Source: JBGRQA01 sp041725895 | GTDB taxonomy: Bacteria; Bacteroidota; Bacteroidia; Bacteroidales; Marinifilaceae | Reading direction: 5' to 3' | NCBI GenBank assembly: GCA_041725895.1 | Contig: JBGRQA010000045.1 | Coordinates: 1 to 38,784, forward strand | DNA length: 38,784 nt | Shown: positions 22,214 to 30,358 of the stretch, piece after piece | Layout: every line of letters starts with the position of its first letter | Position numbering within the stretch: position 1 is the first letter of the stretch | Notes under the pieces: model-generated | What the model was told of the DNA's origin: nothing | What the model saw: only the letters and a program-made list of their open reading frames with translations | Databases searched by the model: none | Position numbers and translations under genes: made by a program

Positions 22214-25135
22214 ATGTACAAAAAGCATCATTCCTCATTTCTTACCCTATTGGAACTCCCGGAGGCACTTCTGAGCTGTTTCCAGGGCATGCTTAAGGCA
22301 TTTTCGGAGAGTGTGGCCTCCGGAAATGGTGCCTGCAAGGAGATGAGAGTCATTTACAAGGAAAAATGCCTGTGCATACAGGAGCTTCTTCATAATAATT
22401 ACACTTCACAGAAAATTCGTTCCAATGAGCATTTTCTTGCCAGATCTTCGGAAATTGATGCTTTCATAGAGAAGTTTGACGAAGTAGAAATCCGGCAACA
22501 AAGTCCTGAGCGCTTCACAGTACTTGCCAACGATAAGTTTTCCATTCGGATTAGGAAAGGATTCAAGAGAGGAGTTCTTCGGGTACATTGGCGAATGCTA
22601 ATTTTGCTTAATTTTTTTAGAAGGCTCCTAAGGAAATCGCCCCTGCCTCTTGCTTACTGGAAGCATAGGATTGTGTTAAAAAATATTGCTGAATTGGTTT
22701 ACTGGATTGGTTTTTTGAAGGTCACCAAACCAGTATTGGAGCAGGTAATGGATGGCAATAAGGAAATTTTTCTTGCACTGAAAAAATTGGATGAACAGAT
22801 TGAGAGAAAACTACTAACTGGTCAGCAGCTTCCCTTGGATGAACTGAATCAGAGTTTAATTGCTATCGAGGAGCAATTGGGCAGGCAAAAGGAAAGAATA
22901 AATGATCATTTTAAGGGAATTCAGAATCGGTTAACACCCGTGTTTAATGGTATTGCCGAGAAGTATGGCACCCTGGAATTTCCGGAAAAAATGGCTGGCA
23001 AGAAAAATCTCCTGCGAAAGCAGGAGGAGTTGAACCGGCACATTCAGCATGAATTGCGAGGCCAATATGTTCAGAGTTTCGCTGTTTTTGAACACTGGAG
23101 ACTCAAATACAGTCTTCGTTTCGCCCTGCTAAACACATCAGTACAAATAGAGGAGAACATCCAGGGAATTGAAAGCAAAATAGGAGAAGTTCTTATACAG
23201 AATTATAGTAGAATTGAGGACCGTTTGGCCAAGGCAAGTCTGGAGCTACAGTCCGGCCGTAATACGGATGATGTTGTAAAATCGATTCTTCAGACGGAAT
23301 TGCTGGAGAATCAAATCCCTCATTTCCTTAATTTGGTGCTTGAAACCGATCTGGCTTCCTGCTACGATGCTATTCTGACCTATTGCACAACGGAATGGGA
23401 AGAACTTCCGCACATCTATTTTTTACCAAAGAAACCCGACTTTGAAAAAATACGTTTTCCCAATCAGTTGCGTGAAACAAATATTACAGATATTCTTAGG
23501 GGAAATTTGGAGGAAAATATAAGTCTTTCGCTTTCGGGGGAAAAGAGCGAAATGATGAGAGAGCTGCAAAATGCCCTGGCCAACTCCAATGAGGTAGGCG
23601 AAATAATCGACTACTCCGTTGAATATTATCAAACCCGCGAATTGGGTGAAGATAGCTCCACTTATGACGAATTTGTAAATGGGATTGAGCGGGCAAGGAA
23701 AAAGGCGGAAGAAAATTTGAGTTTCCTCAAAAGTTTAAAGGCTAATTCCATTGCCAAATTGGCTGAGATTAATTATGGTTTTAATGAGAAAATGTTGTCT
23801 GCCATAACTTTGGAGAATCTATTTGACACTCAAACCGAAATGCTTCGAAGGAAGAGGATAAAGGAGGTGAAAAACAGTGTCATTAATTTTTTCAAGATCT
23901 TGAGCAGTAGGGGAGAAAAGGGGATTCATTTTTTTCAGAATGCTTTTCAATTCACGAGGGACAAATATTCTTTCCTTAGGAGTCTCCTGGGACTTAGCAC
24001 AGAATCGGAAGCCATTGCCAGCGAACTGTCCAATTACCTGTCGGAAACAGAAATAGCTATTTCTAGATTGCCTTTGATGTATCAGAAACTATTTGCGACG
24101 GTGCCTCTTACCGAAGAAAAATTCAGCATTGGCCGTCCCCAGGTTATTCATCAACTAGGTTTGGCCTACTCCAACTGGACCAGCGGCAAATTCTCACCTA
24201 CTTGCCTGATTGGAGAAACGGGAAGTGGTTCGACTACCACCCTCAATTTTTTCATCGACAAGTATGGTCATCAATACTCCCTTTCCCGACACAGTATATC
24301 TGCCAGAATTACTGGCGAAGCTGAATTTTCCAAATATTTTAAATCTCTATTCCCGGAGCTGGATTTTGAAAGTCCGTTAGAATTAATCACTCAAATCAAC
24401 CAGGGACGATCCAGGCGTATTATAATCCTGGAAAACATAGAGAAGTTCTTTATCCGGAAAAGGGGAGGTTTTGATAACCTTCATCTGCTGTTCCGGTTGA
24501 TTTCGGAAACCAGTAATCGAATTTTCTGGCTCTGTTCCTGTAAGATCTATGCCTGGCAATACCTCAACTACACACAAGATATCGCCAACTATTTTGCCTA
24601 TGTGATCAAACTTGACACCATGGACAAGGACAAAATCACAGATGTGATTGTTAAAAGGCACAAACCGAGTGGTTTTAAGCTGAATTTTCTACCTCCTTCC
24701 AACTTTAAAGCCAAAAGAAACTTCCTCAAACTTTCAGAAAAGGAAAAGCAGAACTTTCTGAAGGAGGATTTCTTTAACCGGTTGTTTGCTTTTGCTCAGA
24801 ACAACCTAACCCTGGCCCTGATCTTCTGGATGCGGTCGGTAGTTAAGGTGGAGGATAACATATTTTTCCTTCAATTCAAGCATCTCAATTATTCATTCCT
24901 AACCGCTATGAATACGACCCAAATAACCAGCTTGCATGCAATGCTAATTCATGATTGTATTACGGTGCAGGAACTTGCGGAAATATTTAGCTGGACGGAG
25001 CAGGAGAGTTTTGAGCATTTGATGGTGTTCAAGGATGATGGAATTTTGAACAAAAAAAACGGGCAGTTTACTATCAATCCGCTGCTTTACCGTCAATTGG
25101 TCGAGCACCTGAAATCGTTGAATTTTGTTCATTAA
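22214..25135 (+). CDS. Large coiled-coil protein with degenerate P-loop NTPase domain
   Basis: 973 residues. Residues 1-640 are helical with coiled-coil stretches and no signal peptide; 'LIYWIGFLK'-like hydrophobic patches near 140-175 may contact membrane. The C-terminal third is a STAND/AAA-like NTPase: 'CLIGETGSGSTTT' at 667-676 fits a P-loop except that S673 stands where lysine is normal. A Walker-B-like 'IIILENIEKFF' has E740-N741 instead of D-D/E, and 'IFWLCSCKIYAWQYL' resembles a sensor strand. A winged-helix-like tail ends the protein. The stop is followed 53 bp later by the MscS start on the same strand, suggesting co-expression and a role near the membrane. Nucleotide binding may be retained, but hydrolysis is doubtful. 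Biological role unknown. Confidence 0.75.
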   Translation: MYKKHHSSFLTLLELPEALLSCFQGMLKAFSESVASGNGACKEMRVIYKEKCLCIQELLHNNYTSQKIRSNEHFLARSSEIDAFIEKFDEVEIRQQSPERFTVLANDKFSIRIRKGFKRGVLRVHWRMLILLNFFRRLLRKSPLPLAYWKHRIVLKNIAELVYWIGFLKVTKPVLEQVMDGNKEIFLALKKLDEQIERKLLTGQQLPLDELNQSLIAIEEQLGRQKERINDHFKGIQNRLTPVFNGIAEKYGTLEFPEKMAGKKNLLRKQEELNRHIQHELRGQYVQSFAVFEHWRLKYSLRFALLNTSVQIEENIQGIESKIGEVLIQNYSRIEDRLAKASLELQSGRNTDDVVKSILQTELLENQIPHFLNLVLETDLASCYDAILTYCTTEWEELPHIYFLPKKPDFEKIRFPNQLRETNITDILRGNLEENISLSLSGEKSEMMRELQNALANSNEVGEIIDYSVEYYQTRELGEDSSTYDEFVNGIERARKKAEENLSFLKSLKANSIAKLAEINYGFNEKMLSAITLENLFDTQTEMLRRKRIKEVKNSVINFFKILSSRGEKGIHFFQNAFQFTRDKYSFLRSLLGLSTESEAIASELSNYLSETEIAISRLPLMYQKLFATVPLTEEKFSIGRPQVIHQLGLAYSNWTSGKFSPTCLIGETGSGSTTTLNFFIDKYGHQYSLSRHSISARITGEAEFSKYFKSLFPELDFESPLELITQINQGRSRRIIILENIEKFFIRKRGGFDNLHLLFRLISETSNRIFWLCSCKIYAWQYLNYTQDIANYFAYVIKLDTMDKDKITDVIVKRHKPSGFKLNFLPPSNFKAKRNFLKLSEKEKQNFLKEDFFNRLFAFAQNNLTLALIFWMRSVVKVEDNIFFLQFKHLNYSFLTAMNTTQITSLHAMLIHDCITVQELAEIFSWTEQESFEHLMVFKDDGILNKKNGQFTINPLLYRQLVEHLKSLNFVH

Positions 25136-25187
25136 CCATGAGTACAAATCATTAGTAGAATTTCTTACGACTAATTTTACAACGGCC

Positions 25188-26147
25188 ATGCAAAAGTTAT
25201 TTTTTATATCCGTTTACCTGCTTACTTTATTAATTCCCTTTTGCCATGCTTCCGGACAGGAGGCCCGGGAAGTCGATAGTTTGCAAACCACCCTGGTGGC
25301 ACAAGACAGTTTGTTCTCTAATGGTCGGGAGGGGATAGAGAAAATTGAGGGTAAATTGACACCTCCGGATGTACGGCAAATGATTTCTTTTTCTAAGATT
25401 TTTTGGGCCGTTGTATTCATTGTGGTTGGACTTTTTGTGATTCGTTTCATTACCAAAACCATTGAAATCTGGTCTGAAAAGACCCCCGAACGCAGAATCC
25501 GGGGAAAGGCGATTGTGCCTGTTGTTAAGCTGGTTTGCTGGGCCATCATTACCTATCTTATCGTACGGGGAATTTTTAATCCCCCTTTGGGCTCCCTGAT
25601 AGCCTTTGGAGCCTCTGTAGGGGTGGCAGTGGGCTTTGCCGCCCAGGATATTCTAAAAAACGTTTTTGGTGGCTTTGTCATTCTTATCGACCGGCCTTTT
25701 AAGGTGGGTGATAAGATTGAGGTAGGTAGTACCTATGGTGAAGTCTTGGATATGTCGCTTCGTTCTATTCGTATCCATACGGCTGACGATTCCATTGTAA
25801 CGGTACCTAACGGTGAGTTGATGAACCAGGCGATCTCCAATTCCAATTCGGGCGAAACCAACTGCCAGGTGGTTTCCGAAATCTATCTTCCCATTTCCAT
25901 CAATACCGAGGTGGTTCGTCGTATTGCTATTGAATCGGCCAAGGTATCCCGGTTTGTTTACCTTGCAAAACCAATTGCGGTGATATTTGTCAATGAGGTC
26001 AAGCACAACAAGCTTTGCTATAAGATGCGGCTTAAGGCTTACGTTATGGATATCCGTTACGAATTTGCTTTTAAAAGTGAAATGACCGAGTTGGTGATCC
26101 GGGAACTGATAAATGAAGGGATTTTAAAGGCAGAACATTCTCTTTAG
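25188..26147 (+). CDS. MscS-family mechanosensitive ion channel
   Basis: 319 residues from ATG 25188. This start gives a typical signal peptide (MQKLFFISVYLLTLLIPFCHASG); an ATG at 25125 overlaps the previous gene and would place charged residues first. After a periplasmic linker come TM segments near residues 65-90 and 105-125. The pore helix follows: 'AFGASVGVAVGFAAQDILKN' (alanine/glycine packing plus AQD), then 'VFGGFVILIDRPFKVGD', the MscS hallmark leading to the beta domain 'GEVLDMSLRSIRI'. 'VTVPNGELMNQAISN' closes the domain. The cytoplasmic alpha/beta C-terminus is complete. The channel releases solutes under hypo-osmotic stress. It probably forms a two-gene unit with the upstream degenerate NTPase. 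Confidence 0.93.
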   Translation: MQKLFFISVYLLTLLIPFCHASGQEAREVDSLQTTLVAQDSLFSNGREGIEKIEGKLTPPDVRQMISFSKIFWAVVFIVVGLFVIRFITKTIEIWSEKTPERRIRGKAIVPVVKLVCWAIITYLIVRGIFNPPLGSLIAFGASVGVAVGFAAQDILKNVFGGFVILIDRPFKVGDKIEVGSTYGEVLDMSLRSIRIHTADDSIVTVPNGELMNQAISNSNSGETNCQVVSEIYLPISINTEVVRRIAIESAKVSRFVYLAKPIAVIFVNEVKHNKLCYKMRLKAYVMDIRYEFAFKSEMTELVIRELINEGILKAEHSL

Positions 26148-26448
26148 CTTGTTCTTCCTGCAGATTGTTCGCTAGTTTTTATTGGATTTGAGAATTTTCT
26201 TTACGACAAGAAAAACAACAAGCGCCAGAATCGAGATGTAGATTAGCGAACTAAAAAAGGTCCCCATCCAATTTGAATATTACCCATTGATAAAGTTGCC
26301 GTTTTCCAGGTATCAGTGGATTATATAGAGGCTTAAAAATGTTATTGACAAAGGATTTTTGCGGATCGTTTACAACTTGCCCCATAACAAAAGCATCAGC
26401 TACTACTTTGTATTCCTAAAACTCTTCTCCAAAGCGTGCCAATCTGTA
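26148..26448. other. Intergenic, one possible tiny ORF
   Basis: 301 bp between converging genes. It holds a possible 31-codon minus-strand membrane peptide (26172-26267, listed separately). No terminator hairpin was recognised. Confidence 0.4.
26172..26267 (-). CDS. Possible 31-aa single-pass membrane peptide
   Basis: ATG at 26267, TAG at 26172. The product starts MGTFFSSLIYISILALVVFL, one transmembrane helix, then a basic tail of Lys and Asn, which would stay in the cytosol. Small proteins of this form (one helix plus KK...NKN tail) are common in Bacteroidota and are missed by length cut-offs. No homologue is known to me. It could be a chance ORF. Confidence 0.4.
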   Translation of the reverse strand: MGTFFSSLIYISILALVVFLVVKKILKSNKN

Positions 26449-27315
26449 TTAATCCTCTTCTTCAAGCAATTGTTTTTTATATACTGATAGCATATTGGTC
26501 TGTTCGGGTTCCAACTTTGGATAACTCAAATGTAATTTTTTTAACTGTTGTACAATTATTTCCGATACCATATAACGGGTATACCATTTCTCGTCAGCGG
26601 GAATAACATACCAGGGAGCATGGTTGGTACTGGTTTGCTGAATAACGGTTTCGTAATACGTTTGATATTCTGACCAAAATTTTCGTTCCTTTACATCCGC
26701 TGCCGAAAATTTCCAGTTCTTTTTAGGATTGTCGATTCGTTCCAGGAGTCGCTGTTTTTGTTCCTCTTTGGAAAGATGTAGGAAAAATTTTAGTACCTGA
26801 ATGCCGTTTTCTTCCAGGTATTTTTCAAAATTATTGATCTGTTGGTAGCGTTGTTCCCATATATCCGGCGATATAAGTTTGTTTGGAATTCCTTGTTTGT
26901 GAATTAGTTCGTGTACACGAACGACCAGAACTTCCTCGTAGTGGGAACGATTGAAAATCCCGATATTCCCTCTTGCAGGAAGATGTTGGCAAATGCGCCA
27001 CAGGTAGTCATGATCCAATTCCTCCTCAGATGGTGCCTTAAAACTATGTACCTGAGTGCCCTGGGGATTGAGACCTGACATTACATGCTTGATTACTCCG
27101 TCTTTTCCAGCCGTATCCATCGCTTGAATAACAATTAATACGGCGTAATTGTTTTGGGCGTAGAGCTTATCCTGAAGTTCGGTCAGAATTTCTACATTTT
27201 TCCGAAGCAAGTGCTCGCCCTTTTTTCTGGATATTTCTTCTCCAATGGGACGGGTTGGTCGTTTGGTCAGGTCGACTGTTGATTTGGGTTGGATTTGATA
27301 TTTGCTAATTTCCAT
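26449..27315 (-). CDS. ppk2: Polyphosphate kinase 2 family protein (polyP:nucleotide phosphotransferase)
   Basis: 288 residues, full length for the PPK2 class that transfers phosphate between polyphosphate and nucleoside mono- or diphosphates. Walker A 'QAMDTAGKDG' at residues 64-73 (K71). 'SGLNPQGTQVHSFKAPSEEE' provides the substrate loop and 'IGIFNRSHYEEVLVVRVH' the conserved Asn-Arg-Ser lid and acid region. 'KFFLHLSKEEQKQRLLERI' and the basic 'DNPKKNWKFSAAD' element close the active site. It is cytosolic and involved in energy and stress phosphate metabolism. It is monocistronic on the minus strand. The start is the only ATG compatible with the family N-terminus. Whether AMP, ADP or GDP is preferred cannot be read from sequence alone. 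Confidence 0.93.
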   Translation of the reverse strand: MEISKYQIQPKSTVDLTKRPTRPIGEEISRKKGEHLLRKNVEILTELQDKLYAQNNYAVLIVIQAMDTAGKDGVIKHVMSGLNPQGTQVHSFKAPSEEELDHDYLWRICQHLPARGNIGIFNRSHYEEVLVVRVHELIHKQGIPNKLISPDIWEQRYQQINNFEKYLEENGIQVLKFFLHLSKEEQKQRLLERIDNPKKNWKFSAADVKERKFWSEYQTYYETVIQQTSTNHAPWYVIPADEKWYTRYMVSEIIVQQLKKLHLSYPKLEPEQTNMLSVYKKQLLEEED

Positions 27316-27707
27316 GCTTTGTGGGATTTGAATGTTTTATTACTCAGGTGCATGCTAAATTGTTAGACCAATTTTATTCCCTGTTACATCCATTTTGAAT
27401 ACTCTTTTAATTCCTGTTAAGTTAGGAATTAAATTGCAGATCAAATGAGGTACAGTCAATGTTTTTAGCCCATAGGAATAGAATTGTTTTACCTCCCATT
27501 CTATTGGAAAACTCGAATAGAAAGGTAAAAGAGACAGTCAATTACGACAATCTCTTTTATCAAAGTTTAGGCATTCGTATGGAATGGATGATATTCATTT
27601 AGTCTGCCAGGCATTCAACCCTTGTACTGTGAAATAGCTCATCAATCATTTCCCTGTATTGATTGTATGGTTTATTCTGCAACCATTCATACAATTCCGA
27701 AAGTTCA
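27316..27707. other. Intergenic with a hairpin
   Basis: 392 bp, no gene seen. An imperfect inverted repeat at 27487-27530 (TTTTACC...TTCTATT pairing with AATAGAA...GGTAAAA, 10-base loop) is its only structure; it lies upstream of ppk2 in that gene's direction and might be regulatory. Confidence 0.4.
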
Positions 27708-27917
27708 TCAGATCTCAACCATTGAAAGGACTTTGGATGGGATTCTGTTCCCAGGGGTTCGGCCTGCTGGAGGGGGAATCGGGAGAAATTGCAAGAGCAT
27801 ATCTCTTTTTCCTCTCCATTTGTTTATTACCTCTATAATACCGGAGACTGCAATGCTTAATATCAGGTAAATAAACACCAGGGAGATGATAATTTCTAGA
27901 ATTACTGGGTTTGCCAT
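27708..27917 (-). pseudogene. N-terminal remnant of a membrane protein
   Basis: From ATG 27917 the frame reads 'MANPVILEIIISLVFIYLIL' followed by 'SIAVSGIIEVINKWRGKRDML': one transmembrane helix, an E-x-I-N turn and a basic segment. This is the standard start of a family of large bacterial membrane proteins of unknown function that begin 'xxL...LL-S-x-x-x-x-E-x-I...L/F-x-x-R'. After about 42 residues the sequence turns into Pro-rich, non-membrane residues and stops at 69. The rest of the gene is absent, so it is read as a truncated remnant. Confidence 0.5.
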
Positions 27918-27983
27918 AGCTGGTAGTTTTTGTTTTGGGGAGATAAAGTGTGCAGAGCCAGGAGCAAGAAAATGATTTACCAA

Positions 27984-28379
27984 TTACCTGTTTGTTCGGT
28001 AGTGAAATATTAGATTTTTAATGCTAAAATCATCGAGGTTACCAGTTTCCTCACCATCATAATTTTTTGATTCAATAACAATTTTATTTGAACCTTTCCC
28101 AAATAATTGGCGATTGTATACTTCTACAATTAGAGTTTGCTGTACCCAATTGGTTCCTGGGGTTGGATCTAAGTAGCCTATAAAGTGATCATTCAGAAGT
28201 ACCCTGTTTTTTTTGAAATCAACATTCTTTGCGTAGAGAGTTATGTATCCCCAACTATTATATCCTTCTTGTGTTAATGTGAAAGAAATTTGCTTTTTGT
28301 TGGGCTTTGGTGAATCACCTAATTCGAAAATTTCATTTTGTTGTGTAATAATCCAAAATGTAGCAACAGTATCAGACAT
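27984..28379 (-). CDS. Small beta-sandwich protein (DUF7383-like?)
   Basis: 131 residues, no signal peptide. The core 'WGYITLYAKNVDFKKNRVLL' then 'NDHFIGYLDPTPGTNWVQQ' then 'GKGSNKIVIES' has the pattern of jelly-roll domains ('L-x-V-x-D...V-x-I-N-G-x...G-x-N-x-I-x-I'), similar to what I recall of DUF7383; the assignment is tentative. What sets the gene apart is its expression signals: an exact AGGAGG 7 bases from the ATG and a TTGACT-17-TATATT promoter, both foreign to the neighbouring genes. It is followed directly by a broken membrane-protein gene. It may be a recent arrival or a reporter-like, strongly expressed protein. Confidence 0.65.
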   Translation of the reverse strand: MSDTVATFWIITQQNEIFELGDSPKPNKKQISFTLTQEGYNSWGYITLYAKNVDFKKNRVLLNDHFIGYLDPTPGTNWVQQTLIVEVYNRQLFGKGSNKIVIESKNYDGEETGNLDDFSIKNLIFHYRTNR

Positions 28380-28386
28380 TTTTTAT

Positions 28387-28392
28387 CCTCCT
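28387..28392 (-). promoter_or_regulatory. Perfect Shine-Dalgarno (AGGAGG)
   Basis: On the minus strand AAAAAGGAGG lies 7 bases before the ATG at 28379. Unusual because most genes in this window have AT-rich starts without any such motif. Confidence 0.75.
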
Positions 28393-28437
28393 TTTTAAGT
28401 TTCTATTTTTTTTGATTTTAAATGTTATGGTATATAT

Positions 28438-28466
28438 AATATATCACAAAAAGCCTAAAAAGTCAA
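28438..28466 (-). promoter_or_regulatory. Sigma70-type promoter TTGACT - 17 bp - TATATT
   Basis: Minus strand: TTGACT (28466-28461), 17-bp spacer, TATATT (28443-28438), about 60 bp upstream of the start at 28379. Close to the Proteobacteria/Firmicutes consensus and unlike the Bacteroidota TTTG/TAnnTTTG type. Confidence 0.6.
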
Positions 28467-29643
28467 TGTGTTATGTGTAGTGATTTTATGGATGGAGTGA
28501 AGGTGTAAATTTATCTGTAAGTATATGTTTTTATCGGATAAATATTTCTTTTGATAAAGTTGTAGCTGATGATGATAAAGCCTCCCAGAAACTTGAAATT
28601 AAACATCATATTTATTTTTGACGTGTGGATTGTAGGGGAAGATAGGGAAGCCTGTTTCGTATGGAGAAACAGGATAAAAACCTATAATTGGAGAGTACTA
28701 CAGGGCAACACGGAGGGGGATTCACAAAAGGTTTGGTATAGTGATAGGGTGCAGGGCATCGTGGTATTTGGTGTGTCGGGCATCCACTTGTGCGAAGGAG
28801 TGAAAATCTCCCGTACGCCTATGTGGAAGGATGCCCATAGCAAAGTACATTGACGCCTAGGTGAGAACTATCGAAGGGCAACAACGTTGTCCTAATATGG
28901 ACTATTTGTTACAAGAAGCTTCAAAGCATAAAATCCGATGGATTGCTCGTCATGTGATGTTTGTAGATAGAGTTCCAATGCTGTTATCTCTCTACTTTAG
29001 GGGTGACATAGAGGGGCGCCCCTGTACTTCCGATGCTTTTGTAGTCTTCATCACATCTCCAAAACAATTTAACACTAGGCATCATATCGTGGGAGAATGT
29101 TTTTAACTTAGACAAAATCAGATTAATAACTTGAGGTTGAACTTAGGTAAAACCACACGTAAAAAAGCCCGATCAATGTTCTTCTGTCCATAGGTAGGTC
29201 ACCCAAGTCCCGTTTTTTTAAGTGGAGCTTATTTCACAGGGGATAGTAAAAATTAGGGTAACTCAGGTACAGCAACACAACCGTTAGCTGCAAGTAAAAA
29301 AGACCGAATCTGCAACATGGAAACCTGATTATAAAAATTGAAAAACGAATTGATAATAATAGATCATGAATTGAATGTTGGTGCAAGTAAAAATTAGGTT
29401 TTACTCACAACGTCTTTGTTTTAACGATGTTTGTGAATCAATTCGTTTATTTACCAACCCGCTTCCGCTCTTCGGGATAGTTTTGAAACCCTAACCCCTA
29501 CAGCACATTTGCAAAAGAACTGTTTTTCCCTTCGCGTAACTGCTCGATTGAAACTTTATTGCTTATAATTAAATAACTGTATTTTGAAAAACGAGTATAT
29601 GAAATCACTAAATAATAAAATTTCAGCAACTACAGATTTTCCT
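28467..29643. other. 1.2-kb gene-free region rich in hairpins and short repeats
   Basis: No recognised gene; two open frames (28569-28853, 28861-29106) have unconvincing composition. Hairpins: CCTGTTTC/GAAACAGG near 28650-28672; a nested one at 28778-28836; AGG-CAAC/GTTG-CCT near 28876-28894; AGGGGCGCCCCT at 29012-29023; ACGAATTGAT/ATCAATTCGT arms near 29344 and 29435. Words such as AGTAAAAATTAGG recur near 29245 and 29385. Could be a degraded mobile element or a structured RNA. Confidence 0.45.
28778..28836 (+). ncRNA. Candidate structured RNA segment (nested hairpin)
   Basis: Outer stem GGGCATCC/GGATGCCC, inner stems GTGCG/CGTAC and GGAG/CTCC with a TGAAAAT loop. Such nested pairing in 59 bases is unlikely by chance, but no known RNA family is matched. 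Confidence 0.3.
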
Positions 29644-29651
29644 TAGATTTG
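29644..29651 (+). promoter_or_regulatory. Candidate Bacteroidota -7 element (TAGATTTG)
   Basis: TAGATTTG matches TAnnTTTG, 30 bp upstream of the response-regulator start. It would give a short leader for the whole efflux operon. A clear -33 box was not found. Confidence 0.45.
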
Positions 29652-29680
29652 TAAAGTAGTTTTATCGCAAAAGTTTTAAT

Positions 29681-30358
29681 ATGAAATTGTTAATTGTAGA
29701 AGATAACATTCATCTTGCCGAAGATATGCAAGCTTTTCTCCATGAAAGTGGGTACGTTACCGAGCACGTAAGCAATTTACGAGAAGCTTGTGATAAAGCC
29801 CTGGTGTATAGCTATGAGGTAATAATTTTAGACCTTGGTTTACCCGATGGAAATGGGTTGGAATTACTTGATGAAGTCAAGAAAAGGCGAATTAATTCAG
29901 GCATTTTGATAGTTACCGCGAAAGATGCCATCGACGACAAAGTAAAAGGACTGGAATTGGGTGCCGACGATTATGTAACCAAACCTTTTCATAAAGCAGA
30001 ATTATTAGCCCGGGTAAAATCAATAATTCGCAGACGAAATTTTGATGGGAATAATTTTGTTGAGATTAACGATTTAAAAGCAGACCTTAATGCAGCCCAG
30101 ATTTATGTGAATGGCCAACTTTTGGATTTGACCAAAAAAGAATACGACCTTTTACTATATTTTATGTATAACAAGAACCGGATACTGACCAAAGAAAGCA
30201 TTGCGGAACATCTTTGGGGAGATGATATCGACCAGGTAGACAGCTTTGATTTTATCTACAACCACGTAAAAAATGTACGAAAAAAAATTGCAAAAGCCGG
30301 AGGTCAGAATTCAATTCGCTCGGTTTATGGTATAGGATATAAACTTTTCGAACAATGA
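29681..30358 (+). CDS. OmpR/PhoB-family response regulator
   Basis: 225 residues. Receiver domain residues 1-115: acidic pocket E7-D8, phospho-acceptor D51 in 'VIILDLGLPDG', T79 and K101 ('YVTKPF'). The C-terminal winged helix (about 125-223) shows 'LTKKEYDLLLYFMYNKNRIL', 'ESIAEHLWGD' and 'VDSFDFIYNHVKNVRKKI' as recognition helix, then 'IRSVYGIGYKL', the wing. It accepts phosphate from the histidine kinase whose gene overlaps its stop by four bases (ATGA), and probably activates the downstream efflux genes and itself. The start is the first ATG and matches the family start 'MKLLIVEDN'. Confidence 0.95.
   Translation: MKLLIVEDNIHLAEDMQAFLHESGYVTEHVSNLREACDKALVYSYEVIILDLGLPDGNGLELLDEVKKRRINSGILIVTAKDAIDDKVKGLELGADDYVTKPFHKAELLARVKSIIRRRNFDGNNFVEINDLKADLNAAQIYVNGQLLDLTKKEYDLLLYFMYNKNRILTKESIAEHLWGDDIDQVDSFDFIYNHVKNVRKKIAKAGGQNSIRSVYGIGYKLFEQ

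Noticed and set aside
28778..28836. Group II intron domain V
   Set aside because: The GTGCG/CGTAC and GGAG/CTCC stems with a TGAAAA loop recall domain V, but the two-base bulge is on the wrong strand and the AGC catalytic triad is missing; no intron RT or boundary sequences found.
28569..29106. Two open frames (94 and 81 codons) in the hairpin-rich region
   Set aside because: Composition is uneven, no domain or start signal is seen, and both cross the hairpins; read as non-coding.
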